Source of the DNA: Mesostigma viride
Taxonomy: Eukaryota; Streptophyta; Mesostigmatophyceae; Mesostigmatales; Mesostigmataceae
DNA length: 64,000 bases
Direction of reading: 5' to 3'
NCBI GenBank assembly: GCA_009746045.1
Contig: RPFO01000050.1
Coordinates: 1,417,050 to 1,481,049 of the forward strand
Shown here: piece by piece, positions 41,300 through 52,700 of the stretch
Numbering within the stretch: position 1 is the stretch's first letter
How the letters are laid out: each line of letters begins with the position of its first letter
Program-made: the position numbers and the translations under genes
The notes under the pieces: generated by a model
Seen by the model: the letters and a program-made list of their open reading frames with translations, nothing else
What the model was told of the DNA's origin: nothing
Database searches by the model: none

Positions 41300-41681
41300 G
41301 ACAATTGATGCTTTGCCCATGCAGAGAGCCACTCTCTGCTGAGACGCCATCATGCCCAAGCCATCGCCTAGCTAGCCATGATCATCTTCCACCCCATGTC
41401 CGCAACTTTGCACAGCTGTTGGAATACATGGTGGTGCAGGTGCACCTCAATTGTGCACCCCGAGTAGGTGGCAGTTTACACCAACCACCTGCAGGTTGTT
41501 GCCTAGAATGTATATTGAAACCCATACGCCCCTTCTCAGGGATATGTGTTACATATCCTCCCCAAGAAGTAGCTTAGGATGTATGATAGGCCATATGCCC
41601 CCTCTCAAGGGCTATGTGCTACATATACTCCCAACGGAGTTATGTTACAATTCAATTCAATTCAATTCAATCCTCCCCACG
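41300..41681 (+). mobile_element. LINE 3' UTR with (ATTCA)n tail
   Basis: Homologous to 23060-23351, including gtatgataggccatatgccc and the attcaattcaattcaattca tail. No coding part remains. A partial internal duplication (…tagaatgtatattgaaaccc / …taggatgtatgataggcc) suggests two nested tails. Confidence 0.7.
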
Positions 41682-41689
41682 GATTTATG

Positions 41690-42570
41690 TTCTTAATTAA
41701 TTAAATATTTAATTAATAAAAAAAATTAAATAAGAGGCATGCCTCGATAGAGACATCTGCGCTGGTTGTCTCCTTGATATATTTCTGGCCTGCGCGCTGG
41801 TTGTCTCCTTGATATTTTTGGAGTCGAGTTTCTATTGGCGTTAAATTTGTAGTGTTGTACGACAACATGTCAAGGGTCTCATTGATGTCAAGGGTGATGG
41901 AAAGTACTGAAGTCGCGGAGTGTCGCAGAGACGTTTCTACTTTCTAGATATCTAGATCGATTGCGCATTCGGCGGTTGAAAGGCAGAGATGCGGGCGACT
42001 GGTAGTATACTGTACAACGGTGTTGGACGGAATTTCCGGTCAGCGATGCGGGCTTCGCATCTCACGTTGTACATGGAAAAGAGCCCTTGCGTCGCGCTGC
42101 GATGTGACGAGCTTATTCTCCGCCGCCGGATTGCACCGTTGATGAGCGTCAATGCTCATCGATGAACCCAACGCAAGCCATGTACGAAAAGAAGTAGAAA
42201 ATGGCGCAGCGGCAACAGAGGACGCAAGTTTGGTAAGTTACGGAACTTGTAGCCCGGCGACTCCGCGTCAAGCAGTCCGCAGCTAGGTAGTCCGCCGGCG
42301 TCACTAAAGTGACAGTTTTATTTATTTGATAATTTGTTAACTAGGGACAACCTAGTCGGGGTAAAATTGGCTACGTGATAGTTAAAATTAATTAATTAAT
42401 AAATTTATTTTGCGCTGCATGGGCGAAGTCAGCAGGCCCCTATAGTAATTCTCAACTCCGTGACTCCCCAACGGGAGTTACGGGACCACGACTTTAACTA
42501 TGTCGTGCACACGACTTTAATCAATTCTTTCCGACTTTAATCAAGTCGGGGAACCACAAGGGCAGATGCA
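41690..42570. other. Non-coding AT-rich region
   Basis: (TTAA)/(AAAT) runs at 41690-41730. A direct repeat ctggttgtctccttgatat.ttt lies at 41760 and 41797. A fragment ctccgtgactccccaacggg at 42459 belongs to the LINE 3' tail family. No gene seen. Confidence 0.5.
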
Positions 42571-42575
42571 GTACT

Positions 42576-43141
42576 CTATCTTATAGTACTGAGCAGTAGT
42601 TGTACTCCCATAAGCGGACGATAGATGTACTTGTAAAGCATATACAAGCCCACAAAGATGGCCACGTGCCTCTTGTGATTGGCGAGGATATAGGCAATCA
42701 CAATGATCAGAAAATAGGCAAGCAAAAAAAAAGGATCAGAATATAGGCAAGCAGGTGCAACCACAGCGCCAGCAGCTGCCGGTCTATCAGATCGTTGCGC
42801 CCATCCCTATACATGGCGATTAACTCCTTCACGCTCCCAGCCGGGTGGCCTCCGTCGCGCTGCTGATCGCGCCACTTGGTGATGCTTTCCCCCGTGCACC
42901 AGTCCCACATGCTCTCCAGCGCATCTGCAGTTTGCTGCCTGGCGCGCACGGGATCGAGTGCATTGGCTCCACCGCCACGAAGTGCTGGATAGCCGCCACG
43001 ATGCACCGGTTCCATCGCTAGCTGTGCGTGATATTGCCGTTCGTAACTGCCATCTGTCACGTTGGACCCATACCCCTGCTCGCCTGAATCGTCGTCGTCG
43101 AGCAAGTAGACTTGCTGGCTCCTTGCTGGCAGCCGCGGCAT
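42576..43141 (-). CDS. Small predicted membrane protein, frame-broken at T9
   Basis: From ATG 43141: a hydrophilic ~110-residue N-terminus (VYLLDDDDSGEQGYG, SITKWRDQQRDGGHPAGS), then LLALWLHLLAYILILFF. A T9 homopolymer (42725-42733 on plus) separates this from the second frame: LLAYFLIIVIAYILANHKRH and VAIFVGLYMLYKYIYRPLMG, ending at 42576. Removing or adding one base there would give a single protein of about 188 residues with three closely spaced membrane segments. No family recognised. It could be an intact gene with a sequencing error. Confidence 0.45.
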
Positions 43142-43149
43142 GATTCATG

Positions 43150-46100
43150 GCAACATTGCGGAGGACAGAAAACGGAGCGCAAATATTGGAGCATTAGGGG
43201 CAGTGGTTAGCCATTCATTCATTCAGTAGGTGAACACGTTGCGGGCCAGACCTGTGAGGCATGATGGAATGCTTGTTAGACAATATAAACAATTCTAATG
43301 CACTGGCAGCCTGCTGTAGCGCCCGATGCACTGCCTATGCTTAAATATAAATCCTAGTACTACAGCGATATCCCTTACAAGTTACAATGTCGCTGCGCCT
43401 CGAACAAGATAATATACTACTATTATCTTACCACAAGGTATTACATTCCTATTTTCAAGGCTCAGTGTGCATGACTGTTTGCCAGGCTCACTACCCCCAT
43501 CACTTCACATGATGATTGCTCGGGTCGTGCATAACCCTCCCATGTCCCAAGAAGGGCAAGCGATCCAATGAATGGACTGTCGGTGCACTTTCTTACAGAA
43601 GTTAAGATTAGCCGGCTGCCGTGCAGCATTACTCAGTGAGCAACGGAAGTTACATCATACATGACACTGAGGTGCTGGCACCGCAGATTGCGAAATGGGG
43701 ATTTTATTGCCAGCAAAACGAGACTGGATGCCGCATCAGGGAAAGGTCTGACAGCCTTTCTTAACTTATACAATTAATGCATGCAATCTGTTCAGAAGCG
43801 CGCTGATCAAAGAAAGGGAAGTCTAGAAGGAATTGATCCTGTATCTATGTAGGGAAGCCGAAGGCGAGCGCCATTATTACATCATTATTACATCACATTA
43901 TTGCCAAAGTGAGACATCAACCTATAGAACAGCCATGGCTATCTGACAATAAATAAACGCGTAGACTGCATCACGTGAGCATAAGTCCTTGGCAGGGTGG
44001 AATGACGGATGGGGGTGGAATGAGTCTAAACGATCGAACTGGGCGAGCTAGCCGTGGGTGGCAGGGTTGCGAGCACCACGGCCTGACCCACTATGGCTAT
44101 CTGACATCCAGATGACAATCGGCCAGTTGTAAATACGTTGTTAACGAGGCAATGATTGGTTCAATGGAAGTGAAAGCAATGACAGTAGCAGCGTTAGTCA
44201 AGTTTGACTTCACCCTTTACCGAGCTCATACTTTGCAAAGTGCAGGTCTTGCAGCTTGCATGTAAACACTGGCGCTTGTAGTTTCCCTACTATGGCAAAA
44301 ACTGGTGAAATACCAACCAGTACGTCGATCCCACTCTCTAAGTTGTGATGCGGCATGCGCTCATCAACCCATGATCCCTTCTTTCTGGCACAACTGCACA
44401 TTGCACTTACCGTTTAATTGGTAATAATTGCATTTATATCCGCTATCCTCACTATCCTTTCAACAGCAAGCTTGTTATAGCTTTTGCACGCACGGGCAAA
44501 CTCTTACCAATGCTCAAAAAATTGACATCATCCTGTCCGATTGCAGAACAGATTCAGACATTATTACCGGAGATCGCAGAACAGACTACGGCTTTGCAAA
44601 AGGGGTGGCGATAATGTCGTATTCAGCTTTACATTATAGGTTGCCTGAATCGAACCAGTATTAAGGTATCAAGTCGTCCGGACGCACCTGCCTGGCTGTG
44701 CCTCCGCCTGTGACTGGGCATTTGCGTTTCCCAGCCTTCTGGTGGCGTGCCAGTAGAAAAATCACCTCTCGGCTGGCAGACCCGTACGCACGACTGAAGA
44801 GTGTGCCTGAGGGCGACCGTCCCGCAGGAAATGGACGGTGACGTACGTGGGCAGTGCACTATTGGGTGCAGTACACAAGTGGGCGAATGTAGGCAGACCA
44901 GCAAGCCGTTTGAAAGCAGCGAATGGATTGAGAGTTTGAGACAACCACGTTGGAATTTTTGCACGCCTGACCGCGCTTACGGATATACCCCGCTGCCCGA
45001 TGGCAAAGAAAGACAGATCACACAGCGAGCAATTCTGAATAGATGAAGGAAACTTGAAGGGGGGCGCGAAGGGCTCGATTATTATGGTAATCATATCACC
45101 GCCACAACGTGCTACGTGCGGCGGCGATTGCCGAAGTGCTGACGAAAGAGAGTTGCATCCGCTGGGATGAGCGTATTTTGTCATGGGAAGGACGGGGGTT
45201 TGAGGGGGCATAGTTTCCCATATCAACCCAACACCGTGGATGCATGATGAGCGACGGCAACTCGGAAACAGCAAGTGTACCCGAGCGGCGAGCTGCCTGA
45301 GGCAGAAGCGGGGCGTGAGAACTTATTATTATAACAGGGCGGCGTTGATGAGGGATACCAAGTCAGTATGGCCACCTGGAACATTATTTAGCGTTTCCAG
45401 CAAAACAATGTGGACTCCTAGCGCTTGGCACGCTAACGCTTGACGCTAACGATGGTGCGCGAATTCTAGTCCGGCAAGGGGCCAATAGGAGGCAACAATA
45501 AGGCGCCCGCCCACCAAGAAGTGAGGAGCTATAATTGCAGCACGATTGGTTGCATCCAATGCGCTATTGTCTCACGTACTTCTGGGCTCCTAGTGCTTTC
45601 GTTGATTTATCCATGTCAAGCATTGGAAAAAAAAAAGCTGGCTAGTCATCATGAACAAAAGAGGGCAATCAGACAGCATAGCTCACCAGCAAAGTTTTCC
45701 TAGTCACGGGGTGACAAAGGCACCCCAAGAACGGCCGATACCGACGACGGCCAACACCGAAAGCTGTCAATAGGCTCCGATAAGCTTGGCGATCGACGAC
45801 GGAAATCGATATCGTTGTGGATGCTCATCGTCGACACATACGAGAGTGTAATGGCCTTTGTTGCAGGCAGAGGAGAGCGTAGGACTAGTTTCTGTGTGCA
45901 AAGCCTATTTTGAATTTTGACAGTGGTATCCTGGATTCCTGGTGGTATCCAACTATATTAAAAACCATCCTGGTGGTAATACTGTTGTTGTTGTTGTTGC
46001 CCACGCCAGTGGTATTTCCGGGTAAATGGGTATTTTTTATTAACCAATAAGAATATCGTTATTAACCAATAAGAATATCGTTAGGTCAAGAGGTACCACG

Positions 46101-46224
46101 TATCGACACCCCCACGCCAGTGGTATTACTGTACATAGTGTGCAATCAACAGTCAACAGACCCGGCCTGATATACTGTAGGAGGGGTGCCCCACTCAGTG
46201 TTGGGTACCCCGGGTCCTCCGGCA
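43150..46224. other. Long stretch without recognisable genes
   Basis: Only short, unsupported ORFs. A 22-bp duplication (taaccaataagaatatcgtt) lies at about 46040-46082, and direct repeats of cccacgccagtggtatt lie at 45999 and 46109. No RNA gene found. Confidence 0.45.
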
Positions 46225-46232
46225 CTTCCCGG

Positions 46233-47206
46233 CAGTGTTTTTTTTAAGGTTTTCGTTACTAGTGGCGCTAGGCCACTTGTGGCGTTTCGAACTATGAAAA
46301 CTTCAGTTTACTCGGCCAATGTGTGGCTTTAAGCCAATTAAAATTGGGCTTGGCACGGCCACGTGTGGCGGGCTGGCTTTTTGGTGCAGCAAATGACCCT
46401 ACCGGCAGCGGGGTCAGCGCGGCGCGGCGCCGTACTGGCATTCCAAGTTCAAAGTAGTTCAGAACAGTATGTTTAATTATCTTAAGTTCAAACTAGTAGA
46501 ATTTATTAGAATCATTCACGCCTTAAGTTGGGTTCACGCCTGAAGTTGGGTTGACCAAAAACCTCGAACCCAACTTAAGGCGTGAATGCCTGTACACAAG
46601 GCGGGCGAGCGTCTCCGTCTCAGGCATCGGCGCCGGGCGTACTTGGTAAATTAACAACAACGATTACCACTACAGCCACTGCTTAACAAAACGATTACTG
46701 AAGTGCCGAAAGTCGAAACACATAGTCAATGCAATGCAGTACAGTACTGTATGGCTGGCGAGTGACTGGAACTGAGGCGCCAGCCGCCAGGCCGCCAGCC
46801 AGCTGAAGCCAGAAAATGCACACAAGCTGCAGTCTGCACAGTGCACTCTGGTCTCTGGCAGCGGGCCACTTGCCACTTGGCACTTGGCCGGGCTCTACGT
46901 ACATGCACTATGCAGTCAGTAAGTCAGTCAGTCATAGTAATACTCATAGTAGTTCTAGTACTAGGGAGGCTTGTGGCGGAACGCCGGCCGGAAGACCGGC
47001 TGACACCGCCAATTGTGGCGTAGCCTGTACTAGAGTGAACTTCAGGCACGGCCACCCTGTGGCGAAACGAAACTACAAAGTAGAACAGCACGGCCAAATT
47101 GTGGCTTCTTGGGTGCCCTGTCCAAGTGGGTGGCACCGCCACATTTTGCCAAAAAAAGTGCCACACCGCCACATTTGGCGGTGTATCGCCACTAAAAAAA
47201 ACACTG
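46233..47206. mobile_element. Non-autonomous hAT-like DNA transposon
   Basis: A 974-bp element with terminal inverted repeats CAGTGTTTTTTTTA (left) and its exact reverse complement (right). It is flanked by a perfect 8-bp target duplication CTTCCCGG (46225-46232 and 47207-47214). CAGTG termini plus an 8-bp duplication are the hAT superfamily hallmark. The interior carries many TGTGGCG/CGCCACA motifs near both ends (possible transposase-binding subterminal repeats) and no transposase ORF. Confidence 0.88.
46514..46587. repeat. Perfect 21-bp inverted repeat
   Basis: Arms 46514-46534 and 46567-46587 (attcacgccttaagttggg...) with a 32-nt loop that contains a third, direct partial copy (cacgcctgaagttgggtt). 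It lies inside the hAT element. Confidence 0.9.
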
Positions 47207-47795
47207 CTTCCCGGGGACTGTCGACGACGGGAAAACATGTCCTGTACTCAAGATGATCCCAAACACATTTGTTTTTTTTTGTTGTTGGTTGCATTTGGAC
47301 TGCGTTATCACCAGCAGATTGGTTTACAGCTGGATGATGGTTACAGCCAATATGGCAGCTGGCAGCTCAAATCAGTCAAATGTAATGTCACTCCAGCGCA
47401 GCTGTCTGGCATAATGCACTTCAGCATAGGTGCTTCCTAGGAAGCGGTGTACGCGTGTACTTTCTCCTTTTTCTTGATGTGACCTGTTTTTCTGGGTGTG
47501 ATCTTTCCTTACAGGTAAACATGGTTCATCGACGCGACGGATGGGTCAAATATCGCATCGGGTACGTGCTCCTTTTCGCCATCCTGGGGGCCTTGGCCCA
47601 CTCCGATTGCTCAGTTTATTGCTGCGCCCAGCCTTGGTAGCACAGAGCCGCACATGGGGGTATACACGGCTGGATAGGACAGCCAGCCGGCTCTTCACGT
47701 CCAGTGGGAAGGTTCGCACATGTAGATTGTATTGATCTGCAACCATGGCCAACATTTAGGCAGCACTTTCCCGCGAGTGCTCAACGTCTTTTATA

Positions 47796-48497
47796 ATGCA
47801 CTGGTGCGAAAGTCGGGAGGTGCTGGGAAGTATCTTCCAGTTCAGCACTTCCCAGCTGAGTGACGCACATGCAACAGAACAAGTCGAAAAACTGTACAAC
47901 TTGCTATATCAGTCGATTCAAGACCCTGGAAGCCCATTAGGTCTTTGGCATCTTAGCAAGCAAGATGCCGACGCCCTGTACCAAGCTGCGAAAACCACAA
48001 AAGCCGAGGTGAATCCAGATGTTTGGACAGCAAACTGTCGGTCCAGCATCCACGACATCAGTTGGTTCGCAAGTTACGGTTGCGCCATGGTTGCTGTCGT
48101 CAACGTCTGTGGTGGCGACGAAATGGTGGCGCCACTAGTTGTTGGCCTAGACATCTGGAGCCATACCGTCGGTGGCCTGTCGAATGAGCAACATTCCGCG
48201 ACATCGCATGGGCATTCCCTCTTACATCACCCTGCCGTTCCAAAGCATGCTTGGCCTCAGGTGATGGATCTAGTGTTCGAGATTAAATCCACAGCGCAGG
48301 AGGAGGCTTCCCGGACGGACGTGAGGACGGCAGCCGCGGACGCCAGAGGGCACCAGAGGACTCCGGCATTCATCAGCAGCCTTTTCAGCGATGCAGTGAA
48401 GGCGACACTGGCAGAGGGGCGGCCTACTACCCAGCCACAAGGAGGCTTCACCGACGTGGGCTTGCACACAGGGGGACAAGCACGGGACACCTGCTAG
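47796..48497 (+). CDS. Unknown ORF preceding the 87-bp minisatellite
   Basis: 233 codons, the longest single-frame ORF here. It includes LWHLSKQDADALYQAAKT, WFASYGCAMVAVVNVCGGD and APLVVGLDIWSHTVGG. The middle ~150 residues look like folded protein; the C-terminal third looks less so. No family recognised. It might be an exon of a gene extending into the minisatellite (in another frame), but no convincing splice pair was found. Confidence 0.35.
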   Translation: MHWCESREVLGSIFQFSTSQLSDAHATEQVEKLYNLLYQSIQDPGSPLGLWHLSKQDADALYQAAKTTKAEVNPDVWTANCRSSIHDISWFASYGCAMVAVVNVCGGDEMVAPLVVGLDIWSHTVGGLSNEQHSATSHGHSLLHHPAVPKHAWPQVMDLVFEIKSTAQEEASRTDVRTAAADARGHQRTPAFISSLFSDAVKATLAEGRPTTQPQGGFTDVGLHTGGQARDTC

Positions 48498-48498
48498 G

Positions 48499-49390
48499 CG
48501 CTCGTGAAGGAGGTGGTCCAGGCAACAAATGAGCTAGCGCTGGTGTACATAGTGAGCGATGTACACAAGAGCTATAGGCGCAGGGCACTCGTGAAGGGGG
48601 TGGTCCAGGCAACAAATGAGCTAGCGCTGGTGTACATAGTGAGCGATATACACAAGAGCTATACGCGCAGGGCACTCGTGAAGGGGGTGATACAGGTAAC
48701 AAATGAGCTAGCGCTGGTGTACATAGTGAGCGATGTACACAAGAGCTATATGCGCAGGGCACTCGTGAAGGGGGTGATACAGGTAACAAATGAGCTAGCG
48801 CTGGTGTACATAGTGAGCGATGTACACAAGAGCTATACGCGCAGGGCACTCGTGAATGAGGTGGTCCAGGCAACAAATGAGCTAGCGCTGGTGTACATAG
48901 TGAGCGATATACACAAGAGCTATACGCGCAGGGCACTCGTGAAGGAGGTGGTCCAGGCAACAAATGAGCTAGCGCTGGTGTACATAGTGAGCGATATACA
49001 CAAGAGCTGTACGCGCAGGGCACTCGTGAAGGAGGTGATACAGGTAACAAATGAGCTAGCGCTGGTGTACATACTGAGCGATGTACACAAGAGCTTTACC
49101 CGCAGGGCACTCGTGAAGGGGGTGGTCCAGGTAACAAATGAGCCAGCGCTGGTGTACACAGTGAGCAATGTACACAAGAGCTATACCCGCAGGGCACTCT
49201 TGAAGGGGGTGGTCCAGGTAACAAATGAGCTGGCGCTGGTGTACAAAGTGAGCGATATACACAAGAGCTATACCCGCAGGGCACTCGTGAAGGGGGTGGT
49301 CCAGGCAACAAATGAGCTAGCGCTGGTGTACATAGTGAGCGATATACACAAGAGCTATACGCGCAGGGCACTCGTGAATGAGGTGGTCCA
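48499..49390 (+). repeat. 87-bp minisatellite, ~10 copies, open in several frames
   Basis: The unit is exactly 87 bp (29 codons), so the frame is kept through all copies. On plus it reads ALVKGVVQATNELALVYIVS then DIHKSYTRR; on minus an equally long ORF exists. Variant positions (gcaaca/gtaaca, gatgta/gatata, gtggtcc/gtgatac) are mostly non-synonymous in the plus frame. It may be a coding repeat or just a satellite whose period is a multiple of three. Confidence 0.85.
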
Positions 49391-49424
49391 GGTAGGCTCT
49401 TGCTTGGGGGTTGTTACTTGTTGA

Positions 49425-50768
49425 GTGTTTGACAGTAAATTTTTTGGCACCATACTGGATTTGTTCACAGGACCTCTATAGTGTATGGCTGCCAGTGGTT
49501 TGGGTGGCTGCCTCCTTGTACTCAAGGTGAAGCTCTGCAGGCTATCAATTGTGCTGGCTTACGTGGCAAGCGCGGCTCACGGGTCCCTACGTGATGTGCT
49601 TGTCCAGTGGCGATAACATGCGAGTTGGCAAGGCACGGCACGCGTTCCTTTCCGATCGTGTGTCCATAGGCTTTCCAATGATATGCTGATTGTATCTTTG
49701 ATAAGCATAGGCCTCCTCAACCCCAGGCCACTCTCGCCCACAGGCTTAAGCATTTCCTTGGTTCTCTTACCATCTTCTGCATGTGTGCCAGCATGTGTCA
49801 GCATGTTGCCCCGCACATTCGTTGCCCCTTGCCCCTCGTTCAGTGGGGGACTAGCGGTATTCCCGCTCACCCTCGCTCGTGCTACCTAACTGCCATCCCT
49901 CGCTCGTATTCCCTAGTGCTCGGAGGCACGCATTCTTACCACTTGCCAGTGACAATGCCAGCGTAGAGTCAGGGGGGCGTACTATAGCTAAGCATACAGT
50001 ACTAAAGCTACAGTACTGTAGCTAAGTATATATGGGTGTACGCGGGGGCCGTGTGCTCGAAAGAAGCCATGTGTGTGGCAGTTGTTTTGTAGAAAGAAGC
50101 CAGGTTCGCTTGCCTGACTAGGATGTCATGGGGGCCCCATCATGCAAGTAATGAGTGCAAGAGTGTGTGATGTCACAGAGTCTCAGGTGAGGGGGCGCCG
50201 TGCCATCTTGGCAGGTGAGGGGGCGTCGTGCCATCTTGGCAGGTGAGGGGGCGTCGTGCCATCTTGGCACCCAAAGGTTGTAACGAATGCTTGCACCCAG
50301 TAGTCTTGTGTACTTGGGACTCTATGCACACGCATGCAACGAGCCTGGGATGTCACATTGCCATGGCATTGGGATGTACAAATCAGATTGTAGGTAGGGT
50401 TACGACCTAGTTATGCCTGCTCGTCGAGACCATCACAACGGTGGTTCTCAAGGAAGGGTGGGTCTCTTCACAGCCAACTGTGTGAGGTTGTAGTGGATCA
50501 AGGCGTCTTATTGTGTCCAAGGGTTCCTTGCTTTTTAATAATCATAACAAGCATTAAATAAATTCATGCAAGCGTATTTTCTTCTTTACATGGCTATGGT
50601 GCGGCGTGGGAGCCCCTCAGGGTTGGGATCTTTTCATCATCCCTGTGCTGGTAGTGTGGCATGGCTCTGGGCCCCTCCTTTCGAAAGGAACACCTGATGG
50701 CAGGCAATGCTAACTTGACTGCGACATGGACTTGACCCATTGCATCGACATATTTTGCCCTCTGCCGC
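49425..50768. other. Non-coding; 28-bp triplicate
   Basis: A 28-bp tandem repeat caggtgagggggcg.cgtgcc (then atcttgg) occurs three times from 50184, 50212 and 50240. A short palindrome, gctacagtactgtagc, lies at about 50007. No gene supported. Confidence 0.5.
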
Positions 50769-51089
50769 TTGCAGGTGCTGCTAGAGCAGATGCAGCCGCT
50801 CCCACCGGCCCTCGCTCCTCTCCCCCAAGCAGCTCGTGGCGGTGGCAGAAGCCAGCATATGCCTGTGGCTGCTGGAACGCCAGCTGGCAGTGATGACGCC
50901 CGGGACCGCGACACGGTCATCCGTCACCGTGGCTGTGGACATGCTGGAGCAGACGGCACTGATGATAGCTTGGCCGGCCTGATGATAGCACGGCTGGCTG
51001 ATAGCTTGGCCGGCCTGGCTTCTCCACCAACGTGGCCCGTGGTGGCAGCAAGCAAGGACGCCGCTTCCCGACAGACCACTGAAAAGCGC

Positions 51090-52247
51090 GCGATATTGAT
51101 GAAAAAATAGTTTCTGCGCCCACACCGGTAGGGATTGTCTCGCCAGACAGGAGGGACGCTTGGCCATCGCTGGCCAAGCCTCGTGCTACCGACAGTTGGG
51201 CAACGCCGAGCAGCAAGCAAACGGGGCACCGTGTCGATACCGACGTGCGGGGCGGCGTGAAGCGGTTTGCGGAGAAGCTCCAGGCCGCGCGCCAGAAACT
51301 CGACCGCCTGGTACTGTCCAGAGAGGAGATGCGAGCGGCAATGTTCCGGTTGCCCGACGAAGGCTCCGTGGCGGCGCCACTGCTGAGGGAACCGATGGTG
51401 ACCCTCCCAGAATTGACGTTGCCCACCACTGGTAACTCCTTGGACCTGCTGGGCGTGGCGACCCAGAACCTTGGCGGGCTGCCGTTACTGCCGCCGCACG
51501 CCACGGTGCGGCAGGCGCTGGACAGCAGTCTGGCTGCAGCACCCGCTCATGGCGGTGGACAAGGAGGCAGCCAAGGAACTGCCCCTCCAGCTGGCAATGA
51601 GGGGCATCGAGCAGGTGGTGTTTGGTGCCGCGGTGGCCGCGAGGGGTGGGGACAAGCATGGGTGGGCGTGCCCTGACGTTGTCCCTGGAGACCTGCTGCC
51701 GTTGGAGGAGAAGTACCGGAGTCTTCTGGACAAGTTCCTGTGCCTGGAAGGGCTGTCGGCGCGCATGCGAGTGGAGGCGCGCAGTCGAGAGGCGCTTCTG
51801 GTCTGGGTGGTGTTTTGTTTCGCAGACGCACATGCGTGTGCAGAGTACCCTATCCTTAGAGAGTACGGCGTGGCGCTGCAATGGGAAGACTTGAGGCACC
51901 TGGTGCTGGGGGACAGGCGGGCGGTGGACGCGGCGCTGGCGGTGGGGCAGTACTTGCGCACGCGGACGATGCGTCGGCGCGAGGTGTTCACGTTGCGGGA
52001 GCCGTGCGACCCCGGGGTGGGGCCCCCTTCTTCGCTGATGGCCGAGAAAGAGTGGGAGACGGCGACGGTGGCGATGGCGAGGCAGATGGCGCAGGAGGGC
52101 CGGTTGAGCGCCCAGTTTCGTGCATTGTGGCGCGAGGAGCAGGCGGACGCGGACAGGCGCGTGCAAGGGCACTGGCGGGAGGTGCGGCGCAAACAGGAGC
52201 TGGCCAGGAAGCTGAGGCAAGAGCTGGAGGCGCTCAAACGCCTTTGA
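51090..52247 (+). CDS. DUF3638-family gene, segment 1
   Basis: A frame beginning DIDEKIVSAPTPVGIVSPDR runs to about 51540 (RGGVKRFAEKLQAARQKLDR), then one base shifts into AVDKEAAKELPLQLAMRGIE. That frame contains LEEKYRSLLDKFLCLEGLSA, REALLVWVVFCFADAHACAE, YGVALQWEDLRHLVLGDRRA and a long basic-acidic helix ending EALKRL and TGA. The helix DRRVQGHWREVRRKQELARK matches the coiled region that follows this domain in the family. A possible 5' exon (about 50780-51000: KQLVAVAEASICLWLLERQL) lies upstream in another frame. Confidence 0.6.
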
Positions 52248-52319
52248 GCGACCGGACGCAGCGTCGTGAAAGGGCCACAGCCACAGAAAGCGATGCCTAC
52301 GACACCTGGTCACGGTCCG

Positions 52320-52700
52320 GTTGCCATGATAGTACTAGAGCGGCATACACAGCTGCGCAAAGGCAGACCGTGGAGGCTCGGGCCGCCGAGGATGCCTGCA
52401 AGAAGGACGTCAAAGCAAAAGAGGGTGAGCTAGCAGATGCGCTGGAATCGCCGCGGCCCGTCTATACCAGCCTTTACCCCAGGACGAGTGGAAGGCGCTG
52501 CCGCTGCTGTTCCTGATGAACGCGCCCGTGTTGCTGCATCTGGGGTGGCGCAGCTGGCGTTCACGGCGCAGCAGATGCTGCTGCCATACCCTTGAACCGA
52601 CGAGCGCGGGGGCGGTGGGACATTGCCAAGACGATTTTTGAGCTCCCGCTCCAGCGCGAGTGGCATGAGTACTACAATGAGCACCAAGCATATCCGTGTA
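52320..52700 (+). CDS. DUF3638-family gene, segment 2 (fragmented)
   Basis: Coding character passes through several frames: RAAYTAAQRQTVEARAAEDA and KAKEGELADALESPRPVYTS; then QDEWKALPLLFLMNAPVLLH; then AQLAFTAQQMLLPYP; then RWDIAKTIFELPLQREWHEY. This is the worst-preserved part of the gene. Confidence 0.45.

Noticed and set aside
44641-44720. Possible tRNA (ctggttcgattcagg on minus)
   Set aside because: A B-box-like sequence only; no acceptor, anticodon arm or terminator could be fitted.
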